From Meira nashicola (lineage: Eukaryota; Basidiomycota; Exobasidiomycetes; Exobasidiales; Brachybasidiaceae): DNA of 64,000 bases. The stretch lies in contig BCJU01000003.1 of NCBI GenBank assembly GCA_001600355.1, positions 1,988,519 through 2,052,518 of the forward strand. The letters run 5' to 3'. Numbering within the stretch: the stretch's first letter is position 1; every line of letters starts with the position of its first letter. The notes under the pieces were generated by a model. It ran no database searches. It saw only the letters and a program-made list of their open reading frames with translations, and was not told where the DNA came from. A program made the position numbers and the translations under genes. Shown here in pieces: positions 1-10,584 of the stretch.

Positions 1-108
1 TTCGTCGTACCCTCAGGTGGCCTTGGGATCGAAGAATCAGTTGAACTCTGCATCGATGAAGATGTAGAAGCTTCTGATGCATTCATTGTCCTTCAAATTT
101 ATTTTTAA
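1..108 (+). CDS. 3' end of an unidentified gene (partial)
   Basis: Frame 1 is open from the first base to a TAA at 106-108, giving 35 residues of the C-terminus of a gene that starts outside the window. The pattern (PSGGLGIEESVEL, then a D-rich stretch and FIVLQI) is loosely like the ASH-type beta-sandwich domain of inositol polyphosphate 5-phosphatases of the OCRL/INPP5 group. This match is weak and from memory of the fold pattern. The frame could equally be chance, because the neighbouring frame is also open for about 65 bases. The protein cannot be named from this fragment. Confidence 0.35.
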   Translation, partial: FVVPSGGLGIEESVELCIDEDVEASDAFIVLQIYF

Positions 109-849
109 CAACCTTGCACAGTTTCTATATCATAGCTCGTTTTCTTGTCGACACAAATTCTGATTGAATGCGGTTCCCGCTCTATTCACCTTGTTTCAAT
201 GAGCACTTCCTCGTTCGGCCAAGTCTCCACAAAAAGATGTTATCAGAACTTCTTTTACGTATTTGCCTTGGCGTAGTTGTAAAGTCGGTGTCATAAAATA
301 AAGAGAAGAATCTTTTCGTCGGTGTTTTAAGATGTTCTGCCATTCAAAAATATATATATAAATGTATGATCATTCGTCGTCTGTCTTTTTTTTTGTGATT
401 CGCGTGTTGCTAGTACACTCTCAATACACACACGTAACCAATCGTCTGTTCCCTTTTTTTTCCTCTCTATTTTCTTGGAAAAGGCACGCGCTTGCGGCTA
501 ATCTGCAGTGTCTTTTTTTGTTTTTGTTCTCTATCCAAAAGGCGAAACGTGTCTGTACGCAGGTCAAGGGCGGCAGTCGGCTATATGCAGTGCCCAATTA
601 TACATACCAACGTACCTGGCTTAATGCGTAATCTTCAGCGCAGCGCCGCCAAAGCAAAAGTTCTTAACGCCGATCCACAGTCGGATCAACGGAGACGAAA
701 ATAAGAGCACAATGCACCGTTACTGGTCAGACAACACATCATTTGGTATTGATTATTTTTAAATTAGCATATACATTCGTGCAAAAATAAGGATTATGGA
801 AAACATTAAAGAGAATACTATCAACGAAAAGAATCAAAGAAGAAGTTTT
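109..849. other. intergenic, no gene seen
   Basis: AT-rich spacer between the fragment at the left edge and the 3' end of the acyl-CoA oxidase gene. It holds an (AT)n run near 350-361 and several T-runs (for example 388-395, 450-468 and 512-528). Short open frames lie on both strands, but none has a convincing start context or protein-like composition. Confidence 0.5.
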
Positions 850-3021
850 TTATTCCTCTTTATTCTTTCCATCAGGCTCGGCAGCTTCCTTTTGTTCAGC
901 TTGTTCTCTTTCCGCTTCTGCTCGTTCTTCTTGAATTTCTTGAATTTCATCATCAATTCCGATTGCTTCATCAACATCTTCCAATTCTGCATCTTCACGG
1001 AATAAGAGACCTTTAACGGTATCCAAATATTTATGTGGTCCTCCTTGTGGGTTATTACGTTTAACGGCACGGAATAAGCTTGTGTAAACAGATCCATCAT
1101 ATTTAGCAAATGGACTGTTGATTGTATGATCGTGTAAAACGAAACTGTCGACTAAAGGAATGGCGAATTTACGTGTTTGAGCACAATAATCAGTCACTCT
1201 TTCTTGAACTTTGTCTAACAAATCTGTGCTCAACCATCCAGAACGCAAAAAGAAAGCAGCTTTTTCTTCCATTTGCCATAAACCATAAAATTTAGCCAAT
1301 AATTCCAAATGTTCACGTACGCCATCATCAGACTTTTCAATCTTTTCAACTGCAGTACGGAATTGACGGTAAATATAACCACTTGTATGAACGCTTGCAG
1401 CAACAAAGCGAGATTGTGAGCATGCTTCGAATGCTTGATCACGAGATTTGCCCGAATTCAATAATGATTCATAATCTTCAGTTGCTTTTTTAACAGCATG
1501 TGCAGCGACGCATGCCCAACCTTGATCGATTCCTTCGAGAGTATCCAAATCTTTTTCTGATGCTTTTGCTTTTAGAGATTTCTCTAAATCGTTCATATAT
1601 GCCATTCCGGCGCCCATCTCTTTACCCTTTTTTGCTTCTTGATAAGCTTGAACTAATGCACGTCCACTTTGCAATGCCAAAATGGTATTATCACCTTCCC
1701 ATGTACAGTGAACGGCGAAATCTTGTCCCATAGGTGCTAAACCAACGTATGAACTATATCCATGTCCACCACAAGCTTGACGAGTCTTTTCAATTGCTTC
1801 AAGGGTAGCCCAAGTACAGAATGCCTTTAAACCGGCAGAAGTACTGTGAGTTTCCTTTAATAGTTCAATTGTTTGCTGCAAGTTTGGGTCTCCTGGTTCA
1901 AGGGATTCTAATGCACGAGAAGTTTCTTCGAACAAATTTGTCATTTGTAATGCTGTAAAGCCAAAAGCGACTGATTGACACAATAGAGGCATCAATCTGC
2001 GTTGATGGATTGGATAATCAAGCAATTGAGTTTCTCTTTCTGCATCGGGTGAACTCTTGAATTGACGACGAACGGCAGCATAACGAACACCGATAGTCAA
2101 AGCTTTCTTTGCAGAATTAGCAGCATCAGCAACCATGGCAGTTCTACCTTGCAAAAGAGCGCCGTATGTTAATTGTGCAAGTGGTGGTTCAAACACTTCA
2201 CCATCTCGTGTAACTTGAGTGTGTTTCATCAACATGTATGCGCGTGGAACACGGACGTTTGTGAATTGAACGTAACCGTTATCGATTCCATTTCTGCCCA
2301 TCTTCATACCGATATCACCAATATTGATTCCCGGTAAAAGTTGGAATGTTTTAGGATCACGCAAAGGAACGATGAATGTCTTTACACCATGTCGTTTACC
2401 TTTAACGATCATTTGAGCAAAGACAGCACCATGTGTAGCAGATTCAGCTGCACCACCGATCCACCATTTTGTGGCCAAGAGATCGGGCGTATGAATAATC
2501 CACTCGTCTGTATTTAAATCCAAAGTGGCAGTTGTCAATAGACCAGCAACGTTTGATCCATGTCCTAATTCAGTCATGCAGAAACATCCAAACATTCCCT
2601 TGCATGCGATAACACCCTTTTCAAGCCAATAGCTAAATTGATTTGAAGTTGCTGCACTACGAATTGCACCAACAAAAAGACCATAATGAACACCAAAACG
2701 AGTCCAAAAGCCAGGATCGAATAAGCCAATAACTTCCATTCTCTTTTGAAAGATTTCAATAGATTCATTTGTAACGCAATGAACTAAAGAACCAATTTTT
2801 GCCATTGTTCTTTGACGAATTTGATCTTTTGTAAGATCATGAATATCAACTGCATAATAAGCAGGATCACGAGAAATTTCCAACATAAACTTTTCTTTAA
2901 GTTCTAAATCACGTTTTGATCCATGATTTGCTATTGCCATTGCACGAATATCAAAGGGTGGATTTTCACGTTCTTTAGCCATTGTGGCCATTGTTTCGGT
3001 ATTATTCCATCCCGAAGTCAT
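850..3021 (-). CDS. POX1: peroxisomal acyl-CoA oxidase
   Basis: Single-exon gene of 723 residues starting at the ATG at 3021; an in-frame TTG lies just upstream. The product is an FAD-dependent acyl-CoA oxidase, which carries out the first step of peroxisomal beta-oxidation (acyl-CoA plus O2 to trans-2-enoyl-CoA plus H2O2). Visible hallmarks are CMTELGHGSN (about residues 148-157), WIGGAAESATHGAVFAQ (about 187-203), a CGGHGYS motif and WEGDNTILALQSGRALV in the C-terminal half. Length is normal for fungal Pox proteins (about 650-750). The C-terminus is a charged Glu/Lys-rich tail ending in KNKEE, so no SKL-type PTS1 is present. No obvious N-terminal PTS2 is seen either. Some yeast acyl-CoA oxidases are imported without PTS1, so this does not argue against peroxisomal location. 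Its promoter lies in the gap to 3968. Confidence 0.96.
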   Translation of the reverse strand: MTSGWNNTETMATMAKERENPPFDIRAMAIANHGSKRDLELKEKFMLEISRDPAYYAVDIHDLTKDQIRQRTMAKIGSLVHCVTNESIEIFQKRMEVIGLFDPGFWTRFGVHYGLFVGAIRSAATSNQFSYWLEKGVIACKGMFGCFCMTELGHGSNVAGLLTTATLDLNTDEWIIHTPDLLATKWWIGGAAESATHGAVFAQMIVKGKRHGVKTFIVPLRDPKTFQLLPGINIGDIGMKMGRNGIDNGYVQFTNVRVPRAYMLMKHTQVTRDGEVFEPPLAQLTYGALLQGRTAMVADAANSAKKALTIGVRYAAVRRQFKSSPDAERETQLLDYPIHQRRLMPLLCQSVAFGFTALQMTNLFEETSRALESLEPGDPNLQQTIELLKETHSTSAGLKAFCTWATLEAIEKTRQACGGHGYSSYVGLAPMGQDFAVHCTWEGDNTILALQSGRALVQAYQEAKKGKEMGAGMAYMNDLEKSLKAKASEKDLDTLEGIDQGWACVAAHAVKKATEDYESLLNSGKSRDQAFEACSQSRFVAASVHTSGYIYRQFRTAVEKIEKSDDGVREHLELLAKFYGLWQMEEKAAFFLRSGWLSTDLLDKVQERVTDYCAQTRKFAIPLVDSFVLHDHTINSPFAKYDGSVYTSLFRAVKRNNPQGGPHKYLDTVKGLLFREDAELEDVDEAIGIDDEIQEIQEERAEAEREQAEQKEAAEPDGKNKEE

Positions 3022-3968
3022 GATGGGCAATTAAAAAAGTGATTGCGAATCAAAAGGATAGAATAGGTGAAAAGAGGTGGTTGTGGTATGTGAGAAAAAG
3101 AAAAAGTAAAACCCAATAATGAGGGGTAAAGAAAGCTGTATGTATGCGGAGTGAATGCTTTCAGAAGAGGAAAGGTCTCATACAAGAAAAAAAAGGGAAG
3201 TGTGTCTTGTCGGTTAAGATGAATAAGCTGTCAGCCGGCAATGTTGAAAGAGGCATACTCCACTGAAATACGGCGCGCCCGCACTTGGAGCTGCTACACA
3301 ATATAAAGCCTTTTCGCTTTTGGGCCTCACCATAGAGAGGCATTTAATCAGTCTTTATTTGACACGCATCTAAACCCGCAAAAGTATCTATCTTAGTACA
3401 CACACAGTGAAGCTGAGCAGCGTTGCGCGGCGCGTTCAAACAGTGCATACATTCACACTCATGCAGCGCCAACGGGTGCACGATCGGTAGAATTATTGAA
3501 GGTCTGTATGGAATTATCGGAATGGACCCAAAGCGGAGAGCATGTAACATAGAAAGAGTACATGTTTCTTTTTTTCTGCATCTTACGCTTACGAAAAGTT
3601 GCAGCATATGTATGGATCTTTTGGACGTGAAAAAAAAGCGTGAAAGGAGGGGTAAGCATCGCTTGTAAGAGTGGAGGCGGGCGGGAAGAAAGCTTATTGG
3701 GCAAAGAATATTTACCTCAACGGCTTAATCGGTTATCTTTTATTTATAAATTAATCATTAATGTTGAAAAAGGAAAAGTCAAGAAAATATAAGAAAATAA
3801 AGGATTGCAATTCACATAATACAACAAGAAAGTATATTTTTACAATAAACATAACGATAATTATAAAGATACAGCCTCTTCTTTTTAGCAAATGAATACG
3901 ATAAAGATGCATAAGGATACAGAATAAACAAGTTAAGGTTTCTTTTCGTTTTATTGTTCTTGTTGTTG
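3022..3968. other. promoter of acyl-CoA oxidase and 3' flank of the PAS/GATA gene
   Basis: Both flanking genes are on the minus strand, so this gap holds the upstream region of the acyl-CoA oxidase gene (right after 3021) and the 3' region of the PAS/GATA gene. A GC-richer patch lies near 3270-3300; the rest is AT-rich. Short open frames here are not protein-like. No clear regulatory motif was identified. Confidence 0.45.
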
Positions 3969-6325
3969 TTATTGATAATAATTCAAGTTGGAAGTAGTTT
4001 GATTTACTCCTTCGTCATCGATATTCATTTCGAAATCGGATATGAGATTTCCAATTGGACTTATAGGGTTATTGACGTCGGATGAAGATGTAAGAATAGA
4101 AGATGGAATTTGTATATCCAGTTCAGGTGAAATATTAGCAAAAGAAGACATTTCAGCCATATCCATTTGATCTGATATTTGTTGTTGTGGTTGCTGTGAT
4201 TGTTCTTGACCTTGTTGAGAATTTTTTTGTAAAGCCATTCTTTTTTTATCTTTTTCAGCTTGAAATTTTTTACGTAAATGAATTGGAATTATTCCACCAT
4301 TCGCTGCAACTTCTGCTGCATTTCTTGCTTTTTCTTCTTTCTTTTTCATTCTTGATGCATTTCTTGAAAATCTTAAACCGCATGCGTTACATAAACTTTT
4401 ATATCCATCTGGACCTTTTCGCCATTCAGGAGATTTTGAAGTTCCACATGTTAAACATTTCTTTAAAGATGATTCAAGAATTGAGAAAGAACGCGGTCTA
4501 AGTGGAAAAGAAGAAGTTGATGAAATTTGACTTTGTTCATTTCTCGTTCGAATCGGTTGGGATTGATAAAATGTTGTGTTGTTGTTGTTGTTGTTAGTAG
4601 TAGTATTATTGATCACAGATGGAAAATGATGATGAATTGTGGTTGGATAAACGTCTGCGCTTGCCCTTCTACCATATTCACTTAAATCGGCATTATCAAT
4701 CATCCTCGCTGTAGGCAAATTATAAAACATTTGTGGCGCTTGAGAAATAAAAGGGTTACCAGTTGCAACTGGCATAGATTGAAAAGAAGGAATTGTAGTA
4801 ATAGGAAATGTCGGTTGCGAGTAAAATGTTTGTCTTCCTTGTTCCATAGGTTGTATTGATTGTTGATTTTGACGAAATTCAAAAGGATTCAACTGTGGTT
4901 GTTGTTGTTGTTGTTGTTCTAATTGACGATGTTCATCTTTGGGTATTTGATCGACTTTTTCTGCTTTTGAAATTGAAAAGATGGCAAATTTTATTTCGCC
5001 ACACGGAATCACCATTGCTTCAAATTCTATCAATAATCCATCCGTATTGATTGTCATTGCTTTTAATTCTTTTCTCGTGCAAGCTGTCATTAATTGAGAT
5101 AACGATGAACTTTCTGCTTCTTCTTTAAAATTCGTTTCAAATGTTGAACGTGCAAAAGTATCAGCAAAATAACTTCCATCTTGGTATGATTCTGTATCTG
5201 ATTTAGTTGATTGATGTGATAAAGAATCAAATAGTCTAGGTGGCGGCCAAGAAAATAAAATGTTTGTAAAAGGATAATTTGTTAATATTTGAAAAACTTT
5301 GATCGGGAAACCTGATTGATGCCTTTCTATCGTACTTGATGAAGGTTCAATAAACCTTTTAGATAATATATGTTGCCATAAAGATTGACAATGATCATCA
5401 TCAAAGGTATTCAAAGATTTGTCACATAGATTTGACATTTGAGTATTTCCACTTTGATCATTTCGATTTTCGACTGCATGGAAGAAGCATAATAACATTT
5501 CATCCCCAATCAATTCTAATCGAATGTCCGTTAATTGATGATCACTTTCGATCGAATGAGCAAAATTTGATAAATCCAATTCTCGATCTTTTTGTGTTGA
5601 ATGAACATATTTACCCATCGATAAAACACTTTTCATTGTACATCGAATCATTTTACCCGTATTTCCTTTTTCTTGTGCGTATTGCAAAATTATATATTCG
5701 ATTTTCATCGCTTCATTTGGATGAATGAAATCCAAAACACTCGTTCCTATCAAAGATTCAACACTATAACCTATTGATTCTTCTAATGTTGGATCAAGAT
5801 GAAGGAATGCCAAATTTGCTGTATCAAAACTATCTTGAATTTTTGAGGTTCGAGTTGATAACAATGCCCAAACTTATAATTAAAGAAAAAATGAAAGATA
5901 AAGATTAGTGACTGAATAAATAAAAATATAATCTCAAATATATACTCACAACATCGTACACTATCGGATGGAGTCTTTTGCTTAGCTTTTCGCTTTCCTA
6001 TAGGGTTGAAATTGTCTTTAATCATAAAACGTTTATCAAGTTCAAGTGGAAAAGGTGTTTTGAATTGATAATAAGGTTTAGCGATATTAGATTGTTGTTG
6101 TCGATACTGTTGTTGCGGTGGTTGTGAAGTTGTTTGTTGTGTATACGTTTGTGTTGGTTGTAAAAAAGATGGTGAAAAATTGGTTTCGAAATTATACATT
6201 GGAAAAGATGTTGCAAAATTATCGATTTCTTGTTGAATAGGATCAATATCTGTGGCGACTGATTGAGAGTTGGTAAACATGGAGGCGGATCTTTGTCTTT
6301 GCGATCCTGATTGACGAGACTCCAT
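3969..6325 (-). CDS. WC-2-like PAS/GATA zinc-finger regulator (2 exons)
   Basis: Exons are 5950-6325 and 3969-5872; the 77-nt intron (5873-5949) starts GTGAGT and ends TATAAG. Joining gives 759 residues and restores one open frame across the junction (CFWALL followed by STRTSK). Just after the junction is a PAS domain (about residues 126-230; [29 protein letters not shown]). A Gln-rich stretch follows. Near residues 597-625 is a GATA-type finger, CxxC-x18-CxxC ([31 protein letters not shown]), then a basic and Gln-rich tail. This order matches White Collar 2-type light-signalling partners, which lack a LOV flavin site and pair with WC-1. Other PAS/GATA factors exist, so the light role is inference. 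The first ATG with an A-rich context (AAAATGG) at 6325 was chosen as start. Confidence 0.85.
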
Positions 6326-8161
6326 TTTTGGCAATATAAAAGGAGAAATATCATATGAATATCTTCTTTAAAAAATACCTTTTTCACTTTCAAATGATGG
6401 TAATGAAAAGGTGAGAAAGAAGTATTTCTCAATAAAATGATTTTTTTTCCCTTTTTCCGTTAAATACTTGTCATTTTCCGTTTAATAATGAATTCTAATA
6501 TCTTTTTCATGTACTTGAGGTGTATTTCCCTTCAATTGCGGACCGATTTTCGTACTTCCTTCAATAGCGGTCCGACAGTTTGTAGATTGACGAAAAAAAA
6601 TAAGAACAAGCAGCCGTTGGAAAGCCATGGATATGTATACAATCTATCAAACGTAATTTAAACAAATTGAAGAATCAAATGGAAATAAAAGATTTTGAAG
6701 GAGATGATCAAAAGAAAAGAAAAGAAAAAAGTGTCTTCCGTTATACGCACCAATTGTGTAAAATATGGGAAAATAATTCAATACATGCTGCGTACATATA
6801 AATGTAGAATAATGATCGGAGAAAAAGAAGTGAAATAAGGCTGCTTATGTTCTAGTTTGTCTTTCTTTGCATAACAGGTTTTGTCGGTTTTGTCTCCTTT
6901 CTCCGAATCCATCAATTTGGTACACAGTAGACAAAGGACGGCTTTATTTTAGAAATTGAATAAAAATATGGAGCGTACGTCATGCAATGGGGTATAAGAA
7001 CTAAAGGATACATCTATACAATGAACAGTCTTGCAATGCCAACAATGATTAGCACAAAATGTGTACAATGAATTGTTTGATTGTAATGAAAAGGCACATG
7101 AGCCCAGCGTTTAGTAGTTGTAAACGCGAATTTTTTACCTGCACTTCTTGATCGGCATAAAAAGAGTCGACCTTTTTTGGGGCATATTTACAAGACAATT
7201 CATGTGAACGTTGATCGTAAGGTGCATCACAATCTATTGAAGAAAAAGGAAAAGAAAGCCATGTGTATAAGGAAAACTTAGATGGTATAAGATGTTGTAA
7301 AGATTGGAAGTTGATCTCGCACATAATCACAAGATTTGATCAAGTTATCGCTCGCATGGCCTCCACATCGGCGAGTGTCCCATACGAGGAGATCAAATAA
7401 AGCTTTTTTTCTTTGGCTAAAAAATTAAAGAGCAAGAATTGAAAAAAAAAAAAAAATATGCTTAATTAGTCGAATCGGCAAATCAAGGTACGAATTATTT
7501 GATCAATCTTCTATGCTTTTATTTTCTCACTAGAATAGAGGTAAAAGGGTTTAAAGTATGACACATAGACTAATGATTAGAAAGCAAAAAATGGAAATAT
7601 ACATACATACATACACTAATGGATTAATTGCAAACTTTATTACGATCGACATGTAAGTATGAACGCGAGAGGTGCCCTCCTATATTAAAATAGAACATGT
7701 CAACCGGCATCAGAGACGAACGGCTAAATTTTAACCACAATGCATTCTATCAATTTAGGCGTAATATCTGCGCAAAAGGGCTCAGCCGATACGCTCAGCT
7801 GCAAGGACATTCTTGATACACATTCAAATGCCGCCAAACGCACACTAAAATATTTTCGGAAAAGTGCTCAAACGCCATACCCCCACGACAATAAAACCTA
7901 AGCTATCATCAAAGGGTCCTACTTTATCAAGATAGGGAGCATGTTCCTTAGCTCAAAAACAGTTGAGAGACGTTTCCCGAATTTCCCGGCTAGTCTTTTT
8001 TTTTCATTGTTCCATGATGATCACGATTCAATTCGTGGGAAAAGTCGAAAATCCGAGAAATTTTAATAGAAACAATGCCCGATTCGCAAGACTGATTGCT
8101 GTAAAAAAACAGAACTACAGCCTAATTCATCGTCATTCAATCAAGGCCCGTTTGATTGCTT
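6326..8161. other. long intergenic stretch with one unresolved exon-like block
   Basis: About 1.8 kb between two minus-strand genes. Most is AT-rich with long A/T runs (7441-7456) and a short CATA repeat near 7595. One block (7139-7233, minus) looks like an internal exon and is listed separately. A nested inverted repeat lies at 7335-7397. A small hairpin (CACGATTCAATTCGTG) lies near 8022-8037. No complete gene could be built. Confidence 0.4.
7139..7233 (-). other. possible internal exon of an unresolved small gene
   Basis: On the minus strand this 95-nt block follows a pyrimidine-rich tract ending TTCAATAG and is followed by CAG/GTAAAA, so both borders look like splice sites. A TACTAAAC branch-point-like sequence lies downstream in the following putative intron. 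The block is open throughout in one phase and encodes about 31 residues with a Cys-x12-Cys spacing and the string SCKYAPKKVDSFYADQEVQ. No confident start exon or terminal exon was found, and I do not recognise the sequence. It may be part of a small multi-exon gene or chance. Confidence 0.3.
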
Positions 8162-9739
8162 TCACAAGTACGTCACTTGAGTGCCCATTCGTACTGTGTC
8201 AATCAATTTGGTCCAAACGGAAGAGATGAAGCCCTGCTTTGAGGATGGCATGCCTGAATGTGTAATTGCACGGCGCTGGTGGCCAGCTGACGCAATTCGG
8301 TTAGAAGGGGCGTTGATAGCCAGTCTATTCGTTCTTCCTTGCAAGAATCGGATAATCCTTCTTGAAATCGTGAAAACAGCAAAGAGTGCTAATAAAACAG
8401 CGGGCACACCACCGAAATGATGCAACCAAGTTCGGAAAGAGGCACGAAGAGAGGCAATTGCTGAAGATGAATTTACAAGCTGATCGGGCCTTCTCGCTTC
8501 GTTGGCCGATTGTGGTGTGAGATCTTTGGTTATATCAGCTTCCTTATGCTCCACCGTAGGAGAGGAAGATTGCGAACGACTTGAAGAAGCTCTTGTAGAC
8601 TTTCCACCCATTGTTGTATCCATACCATCACGGTTTAACGCTTCTTTCTCTATCGAAGGTAGCGAATTATTTGACGTAGATCTTGCCCTCACATTGGCAT
8701 TACCATTTGACAGTTTGGCATTCGATGAGTGGGACTGAGCCGTACGTTTCTGAGCTTGTTGTGATGCCAAATCGTCCAAACTTGCCGACATTTTTCTTTT
8801 TTCTACTTGCTGCTGTAATATCTTTCTGGCTCTCTCTTTTGCAGCTTGATGACGATCAACTCGTGCTTCAGCTTGAATCTGCGCATCCCCAAGTTCGGCC
8901 AATAGTGTCTCTCTTTCCTGCAGCTCAATCGGATCATCGGTAATCAATTTTGCACATCGCACCATTTGGACAGAATATTCCCATTCCTGCAAGCGAAGAG
9001 CCAAGATGTCTAAAGCGTATAGCCGAATCGTGCGTCCATACTGATCCCGTAAATGCTTGCGTTCATCCTTGATTTGGTCTAAACCAGTACTTGCCGAATA
9101 AGCGGACAAGATCCATTCGCAAATACAACGAGCTGATTGCAGGCCTTGTGGTACATTTTTGGCCTTCTCACCTTTCTTGTGTCCATTCAATTTACCATTA
9201 GACTGTTGTGTAGAGCGATTGAGATCTTCGTCGATCTTTAATGCGCCCAAAACCAATGCTTCGATCACACCTGCAGGTACTTGCAATGCAGCAGAAACGG
9301 CTTCGGGTGAAATGCCATCGGTCGAGATACTTTTAGTAGAACTATTTCTAAATGGAGCTTTGCTCTTGAGTGATTTAAGTGAAGGGCATGAATTAAAGAA
9401 TGCTAGAGTATCGTACCATAGCCGAATAAAGAATTCGTTAGATGGAAGTGTGAGTTGTTCGCTAATCTCTTTTGGCAATCGAACATCCCTTCCCGAATTT
9501 TGCTGCCAATGTTCGATACGAGAACGTAACTGATCTTGATCGTTTGGCGTATAAATTGCACATAATGCTGTTATTTGTAATACCAAAAATTGCTCGGCCA
9601 ATTGTTGTGATGATTGAGCTTGACCTGTTTGTATGGCTGATTGAATCGTGCTCAATGCTTCTAATGGCATATTATGTACAAATGCTGTGGATGCATGATC
9701 GTAGAGCGCTTTTCCAGAAGAGGAAGTGGCTACTGGCAT
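8162..9739 (-). CDS. tail-anchored protein, possible peroxin Pex26-like
   Basis: Single-exon gene of 525 residues from an ATG at 9739. The N-terminus (KALYDHASTAFVHNMPLEAL) resembles the helical start of fungal Pex26 proteins, which anchor the Pex1/Pex6 AAA ATPase to the peroxisome membrane for receptor recycling. The middle is helical, followed by a charged coiled-coil-like segment (about 285-330; AEARVDRHQAAKERARKILQ) and a Ser-rich low-complexity region. One hydrophobic segment lies at about 442-458 (GVPAVLLALFAVFTI), flanked by SRRIIR. About 67 residues follow the membrane span, which is long for a strict tail anchor. Pex26 is poorly conserved, so the call rests on the N-terminal pattern and architecture. 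It could be another C-terminally anchored membrane protein. Confidence 0.5.
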   Translation of the reverse strand: MPVATSSSGKALYDHASTAFVHNMPLEALSTIQSAIQTGQAQSSQQLAEQFLVLQITALCAIYTPNDQDQLRSRIEHWQQNSGRDVRLPKEISEQLTLPSNEFFIRLWYDTLAFFNSCPSLKSLKSKAPFRNSSTKSISTDGISPEAVSAALQVPAGVIEALVLGALKIDEDLNRSTQQSNGKLNGHKKGEKAKNVPQGLQSARCICEWILSAYSASTGLDQIKDERKHLRDQYGRTIRLYALDILALRLQEWEYSVQMVRCAKLITDDPIELQERETLLAELGDAQIQAEARVDRHQAAKERARKILQQQVEKRKMSASLDDLASQQAQKRTAQSHSSNAKLSNGNANVRARSTSNNSLPSIEKEALNRDGMDTTMGGKSTRASSSRSQSSSPTVEHKEADITKDLTPQSANEARRPDQLVNSSSAIASLRASFRTWLHHFGGVPAVLLALFAVFTISRRIIRFLQGRTNRLAINAPSNRIASAGHQRRAITHSGMPSSKQGFISSVWTKLIDTVRMGTQVTYL

Positions 9740-10053
9740 TATGGATGATGATGTCGATGATGGTGTTGAATTAGTTAAATGAATGCGGTCAAACTATATA
9801 CTGTGGAGAAGGATGGATTGGCAACTTAACCTTAGGATTAGCTTTATAGCCGGTCTCGGTAAATGCGGGCGCTCGACCTTGTCCTTGAACGAGCCTGCAA
9901 AGAAAGCTGAAAATACGCTTTTATTCAAAACGCGCAGACGCAATGCCGCTAAGCTTTTACCGCATAAAGCACGGCAGCCGAACATAAATAATTTTTTAGG
10001 AAGAAAATTATTAGAAGCAATCTTTCTTGCTGTGCTCACCATCATCATCAAAG
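9740..10053. promoter_or_regulatory. shared divergent promoter region
   Basis: This 314-bp region separates the starts of the Pex26-like gene (minus) and the mitochondrial bL35 gene (plus), so it must carry both upstream regions. No TATA box or other motif stands out. It is moderately GC-rich around 9870-9990. Confidence 0.45.
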
Positions 10054-10506
10054 ATGCTAAGCAGTATACTGAAGCAGTGCATGTCCATCACAAGGCTTGC
10101 AAAATTACAGACATCTCCTTCTTCAATCCCACGAAATGTTGGCTTTCGATCTATACATTCATCTTCTACACAATTAACATGGGGAGGAGGAAAGACGAAA
10201 TCTCATTCGGGAGCAGGTAAACGATTTTTTCCGGTAGGAAAACGTAAAGTGATCAATCATCAACATCCTTTGATGAGAGATGTAGATTTTCGAGTGAACA
10301 GAATACTTGATAGTCAAGATGGAATTGTGCCTAGACCTTTTCCAATGAAAACGATTGGTGTGATGTACAAACGTGGTCAAACGGGAATGCGACATTTAAA
10401 TTCAAAAATGAGTTCTTCTCGTAGAATGAGACTCAGAGGTACGGTGATCGAACGTAGTGGACCAAAGATTAAGATACTTTCTCGATTGATCGGAAGTCGT
10501 CAATGA
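10054..10506 (+). CDS. mitochondrial large-subunit ribosomal protein bL35m
   Basis: Single exon, 150 residues from the ATG at 10054; the open frame extends upstream only through a TTG. Residues 1 to about 45 are rich in Ser, Arg and Leu and lack acids, as expected of a mitochondrial presequence. The mature part has the bL35 signature: KTKSHSGAGKRFFPVGKRK near residues 48-66, and MRHLNSKMSSSRRMRLRGT, the counterpart of the bacterial HLL-T-KS-KRKRRLR motif. An insert separates the two blocks, as is usual in fungal mitochondrial versions. It functions in the mitoribosome large subunit. It is divergent to the Pex26-like gene, and its 3' end faces the methyltransferase gene with only about 80 bp between stop codons. 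Confidence 0.8.
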   Translation: MLSSILKQCMSITRLAKLQTSPSSIPRNVGFRSIHSSSTQLTWGGGKTKSHSGAGKRFFPVGKRKVINHQHPLMRDVDFRVNRILDSQDGIVPRPFPMKTIGVMYKRGQTGMRHLNSKMSSSRRMRLRGTVIERSGPKIKILSRLIGSRQ

Positions 10507-10584
10507 AACAAGCTTTGCGGCGGTGTATTTTTACAGCATACTATTCTCATAAACTAAAGATAGAACAATTCAATCGAAGTTGCC

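Noticed and set aside
834..1109. Open frames of 60-270 residues inside or antisense to large genes (for example at 834-1109, 25271-25651, 30265-30861, 52210-52761)
   Set aside because: They mirror strongly coding sequence of acyl-CoA oxidase, RPL16, the ADP/ATP carrier and ATP1. They arise from codon bias of the real gene and have no independent start context or domain.
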